A stretch of 64,000 nt of DNA from the NCBI GenBank assembly GCA_037349105.1, contig JAYJMM010000123.1:6510001-6574000 (forward strand), read 5' to 3'. The translations under genes were made by a program, and so were the position numbers. The number at the start of each line of letters is the position of its first letter. The first letter of the stretch is position 1. The notes beneath the pieces were generated by a model. It was not told where the DNA came from. It was given only the letters and a program-made list of their open reading frames with translations, and did not search any database. Below, one piece after another: positions 61,268 to 64,000 of the stretch. Source of the stretch: Limnomonas spitsbergensis. Taxonomy: Eukaryota; Chlorophyta; Chlorophyceae; Chlamydomonadales.

Positions 61268-61504
61268 TCCAGGGTACTATAAGACGGAGCTGGCCGAGAC
61301 CAAGAGGCACATCTCGGCCGTCAACATAGAGCGTAAGCTGCAGCAGGTGGACAGCTGCGGGAGGCGGAGGCCGAGTACTTCCAGCTGTTGCACAATAAAA
61401 TTTACATTGAGATGGAGTGTGACCGGCTGAAGCATGCAGTCATGAGCTTGCAGTCCAAGGCGGATGCGGCGGCGGAGAAGGGGCAGCAGCAACAGCACGT
61501 TTAG
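61268..61504 (+). pseudogene. Frameshifted coiled-coil protein fragment
   Basis: One frame gives APGYYKTELAETKRHISAV, then NIERKLQQVD. After a shift near 61347 another frame continues LREAEAEYFQLLHNKIYIEM, then ECDRLKHAVMSLQSKADAAA and ends in TAG. Both halves have heptad-like coiled-coil character, and joined they read as one helical protein. The parent family was not recognised. Flanking Gln-rich cag repeats (61480-61600) follow. The break argues for a pseudogene, though a small intron or an assembly error cannot be excluded. Confidence 0.5.
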
Positions 61505-61707
61505 ACAACAGCAGGGGAAGCACAGCAGCAGCAACAACAGTGGGAGGTTGAGACAGCAGCAGGGGTGGGGCAGCAGCAGCCGGACGTGAAGGACCCTAGG
61601 CTACCCTAGCAGGTTTCCATTGCCTTGTATCACTTTCATGGTGGGAGAAAAACAAATTGCCGCAGCGGCGCCTTAGACTACCCCGTCATCTACTTTTGTC
61701 ATGTCCG

Positions 61708-61830
61708 AGTCCCCAATGTCAATGGCATAACACGTCTGGGCCCTGCTCAAAAAGGCTCGGCCACGTGACTTAATGACATTACACCTCTGGGCCATGCTGA
61801 AATGAAGCTCGGCCACATTAGTGCCTGACT
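61708..61830 (+). repeat. Two tandem short dispersed repeats (plus)
   Basis: Two copies follow each other: tgtcaatggcataacacgtc ... ctcaaaaaggctcggccacg and taatgacattacacctctgg ... aaatgaagctcggccacatt. Confidence 0.65.
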
Positions 61831-61967
61831 GTCTGATCAGGAGGAACAAACGCTACCGTTAAAGCTAACTTAGCTGCCAGGTGTAACGTAATTGTGTGGG
61901 CTGTGTAACACGCATGATGGTGCATATCTGCCCGCGTCTTGACCAAGGCAATTTCGTTTCTTACCTT

Positions 61968-62036
61968 CCGATTTATTAGTTGGGCGCCCACATTGGTCAA
62001 GCCTTTTGAGCATGGCCCAGAGGTGTAACGTCAATG
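61968..62036 (-). repeat. Short dispersed repeat copy (minus)
   Basis: ccgatttattagttgggcgc, ccacattggtcaagcctttt and gagcatggcccagaggtgta, then acgtcaatgg: a close match to the reverse complement of the core. Confidence 0.7.
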
Positions 62037-62261
62037 GTACATCTGCCTGTGTTGAAGTGCCTGTCCGTTGGCAACTGAGAGGCACGGGCGCCCGGGAGCT
62101 TGGTAGTTGAGAGAAAGAGGAAATAATCAGGATAGGGGGGTGCAGCAAAACAAAGACACGAGAAAATGAGCTTGAACTGGGAGTTGCGTAGGGTTCTGTA
62201 GTCAGGGCTGGGCGATGACACCGTAAATGGGGGTCCGGGGTAACATAATGCAGTGATGACA

Positions 62262-62335
62262 AGTTAATGACGTTACACCTCTGGGCCCTGCTCCAAATAA
62301 AGCTTGGCCACATCCGCAAACAAAAAGTCTGCTAG
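62262..62335 (+). repeat. Short dispersed repeat copy (plus)
   Basis: agttaatgacgttacacctc, tgggccctgctccaaataaa and gcttggccacatccgcaaac. Its end resembles the partial copy at 2283-2330. Confidence 0.65.
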
Positions 62336-62507
62336 GAAACTCAAGAGAACAAGCACGAGAGAAAGGAAAGTCACAATAATAAAACAGTACACCGTATAAA
62401 GGATTGCCACCGGTATTGAGTTGGGAGAACATCCAAGTTATCTTGCCAGAGCAGATTACCAGATACTGCAGTACCTCTGCAGAAAAAACGACAACGATAT
62501 TAATATA

Positions 62508-64000
62508 TCATACCGGTATTCGGCCGACACTTTTGTGCTTGCGGCAGTACCCCGTGCCTATCCTCTTCTTTTCACCTTTCGGGTGACCTGGCGTGCCCTC
62601 TGCTGGTACGAAATACAAAGGGCTGCTCAGCAGCTCCTCGCGATCGGCTTCATATTGCGCGCAAGCCTGCTGCTTGACCCGCAGATAGACCTCGTCCCAG
62701 GGCCCGCTAAAGCTGCTGTCAGGCGGAGCCATTGTCTCCCCAAAGCGTAAGCACAGATCCTCGTAGGCATCCAGCATGGATGCTTTGGACAGGGGTGACA
62801 TTCCCTGACATGTGTCATCACTTCCCGAGCCTCCCCCTCGGCTCGGCTGCCAGCCTGCACCTGATAATCGATCATCAGGCGGCGTATCAGGCTGCGGCTC
62901 CACGGGGGCCCTTCCGGTGGCTTCATCCGACCACAAGAGTCCGTTGCGTCCGTTGAGGACCACTGCCTGCGCGGCTCCTGCCCACCAGCACACCGACTTC
63001 CCGCAGCCGAATGCGTCAGGGCCCTCCCCTGCACCTTCGACGTCAAACTCCCGTACTGACGTCGGGCACAGGATGACCGGGTGATGGCCCGGGTCGCCTG
63101 CGCGGCCGCCAGCCCCCCAGCCCGCCAGCCGGCAACAAAGCGCGCGCTGTAGGTGCTTCCGTGAGAACTTCCTATGCACCGTGATGGTGGCCAGCCGCAA
63201 GCGGGACACGAAGCGGGATAGCAGCGCACCCTGCAGGCCGAGTGTGGACCACAGGGCGATCTTGTCGCTGCAGCTCAGCAGGACACCCGCCCCGCAGCCT
63301 GGGACCTCAGTGCCCGGAGCAATCATGCCCCAGCGGTCGCAAGATGGCGCGGCGCTCTCATCCCCGCTGCCCTGCTGCCTGCCGGTGTCGGTGCCGCCGC
63401 TGCGATCAGGATCCGACAGCCCAACAGCCTCCCCATCGCAACCCGCAGAGCTCTGCCCCATCGCCCCCTGACCTTTGGGGTTCGCATTCATGGCCGAGGG
63501 GTCACGCTTGACTAGAAGCTGGACCTGGCCCTCACGGAGAGCGTGGCGGCTCAGGGGTGGGTGCGCCTCCTGCGGCCACTCGCTTTGGGGCAGCTGAGAG
63601 GCCAGCGCTCCCAGTGATGCGTCGCCACCCTTACCCACCTGTGCCCACCTCCTGAGAGATGCGTTCCCGCAGGGGCAGGAGCTGCTGTACAAGTGTAGTG
63701 ACACCCCTGGCCGGAGCTGGAGTTTGGTGCCTGGTGGGCCCCTCGGCCTGTGGAAAACACAGCGGCCTGCTGCTGATGGGGATGCACCAGATGCCTTCTC
63801 CTCGGTACTTGCTAGGCCTGGGACCGTGGATGTGCCTGCCACCTCATCATCTAGGAGGGTGCGGATCTGGAGGTGGATCCAGCGCAGGAGCGCACGTCGA
63901 GCCAGGGGCTCTGCATGGCAATCATGGACGCGCCGTCCGTGGCTCTTGTTCTCCGCGACCAGGGAGGCGGGGAGAAACTTTGTGCCTGAGGCCAGGGAGG
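62508..64000 (-). CDS. tRNA-type adenosine deaminase, ADAT1/TAD1-like (5' part outside window)
   Basis: The minus-strand frame is open from the right edge to a stop at 62508. Near the edge it reads GTKFLPASLVAENKSHGRRV, then DCHAEPLARRALLRW, holding the HAE zinc/catalytic site of deaminases. Next come SSSCPCGNAS (PCG zinc ligand) and, after a variable insertion, LLSCSDKIALWSTLGLQGAL, with the second zinc Cys and the conserved SCSDK-W--LG-QGALLS block of A_deamin proteins. TITVHRKFSRKHLQRALC follows, as in the family. The C-terminal MSPLSKASMLDAYEDLCLRF and YLRVKQQACAQYEADREEL also fit. The family deaminates adenosine to inosine at position 37 of tRNA-Ala. No intron is needed within this part. 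The loop between PCG and SCSDK is longer and more Ser/Gly-rich than usual. Confidence 0.85.
   Translation of the reverse strand, partial: SLASGTKFLPASLVAENKSHGRRVHDCHAEPLARRALLRWIHLQIRTLLDDEVAGTSTVPGLASTEEKASGASPSAAGRCVFHRPRGPPGTKLQLRPGVSLHLYSSSCPCGNASLRRWAQVGKGGDASLGALASQLPQSEWPQEAHPPLSRHALREGQVQLLVKRDPSAMNANPKGQGAMGQSSAGCDGEAVGLSDPDRSGGTDTGRQQGSGDESAAPSCDRWGMIAPGTEVPGCGAGVLLSCSDKIALWSTLGLQGALLSRFVSRLRLATITVHRKFSRKHLQRALCCRLAGWGAGGRAGDPGHHPVILCPTSVREFDVEGAGEGPDAFGCGKSVCWWAGAAQAVVLNGRNGLLWSDEATGRAPVEPQPDTPPDDRLSGAGWQPSRGGGSGSDDTCQGMSPLSKASMLDAYEDLCLRFGETMAPPDSSFSGPWDEVYLRVKQQACAQYEADREELLSSPLYFVPAEGTPGHPKGEKKRIGTGYCRKHKSVGRIPV

Larger units (their letters stand above)
60724..62507. other. Repeat-rich intergenic region
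   Basis: Contains five or six short dispersed repeats (61026-61100, 61708-61830, 61968-62036, 62262-62335) and one decayed coding fragment (61268-61504). No intact gene recognised. Confidence 0.55.

Overview
The window looks like nuclear DNA of a unicellular alga, most likely of the green lineage. The H3 sequence is green/plant-like, genes are split by many GT-AG introns, CCCTAAA (TTTAGGG-type) motifs are sprinkled through introns, and 3' exons are GC-rich. This placement is inference. No bacterial, organellar or viral gene set is present.

Layout. (i) 1-2400: no gene seen. (ii) 2401-12593: a 10.2-kb retroelement with split direct repeats (A1 - body - B1 A2 B2). It has a Gag-like ORF and a second ORF that joins a C5-cytosine methyltransferase, a DDE integrase and a PHD finger, with no recognisable reverse transcriptase. 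(iii) 12.6-15.1 kb: gene-poor, dispersed repeats. (iv) 15.1-28.8 kb, minus strand: one large gene of at least 16 exons whose splice phases agree at every junction. It encodes a signal peptide, C-type-lectin and PAN-like ectodomains, an N-glycosylated stalk, one membrane helix, a four-helix-bundle-like segment and a degenerate kinase-like N-lobe. (v) 28.8-35.2 kb: repeats, a LINE ORF1-like fragment and an unrecognised plus-strand coding stretch. (vi) 35.3-37.3 kb, minus: a complete three-exon RTA1-like seven-helix membrane protein. (vii) 38.0-41.0 kb: minisatellites and a foldback element.

(viii) 41.4-52.8 kb: a divergent H4/H3 pair, both broken. H4 is split by a second, Gag-only copy of the split-repeat retroelement (41490-50636). 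H3 is split by a 1.29-kb terminal-inverted-repeat element. (ix) 54.8-60.7 kb, plus: a complete six-exon ribosomal protein S3 gene whose introns carry partial exon copies and tandem arrays. (x) 61.3 kb: a frameshifted coiled-coil fragment. (xi) 62.5-64.0 kb, minus: a tRNA-type adenosine deaminase (ADAT1/TAD1-like) running off the right edge.

Main points: the retroelement combines YR-type split direct repeats with a DDE integrase, 4-bp target duplications, a possible self-priming inverted repeat and a captured DNA methyltransferase. The large receptor gene joins animal-style lectin/PAN modules to a plant-style cytoplasmic part. Many introns in two unrelated genes carry tandem repeats that start at, and reiterate, the 5' splice site.
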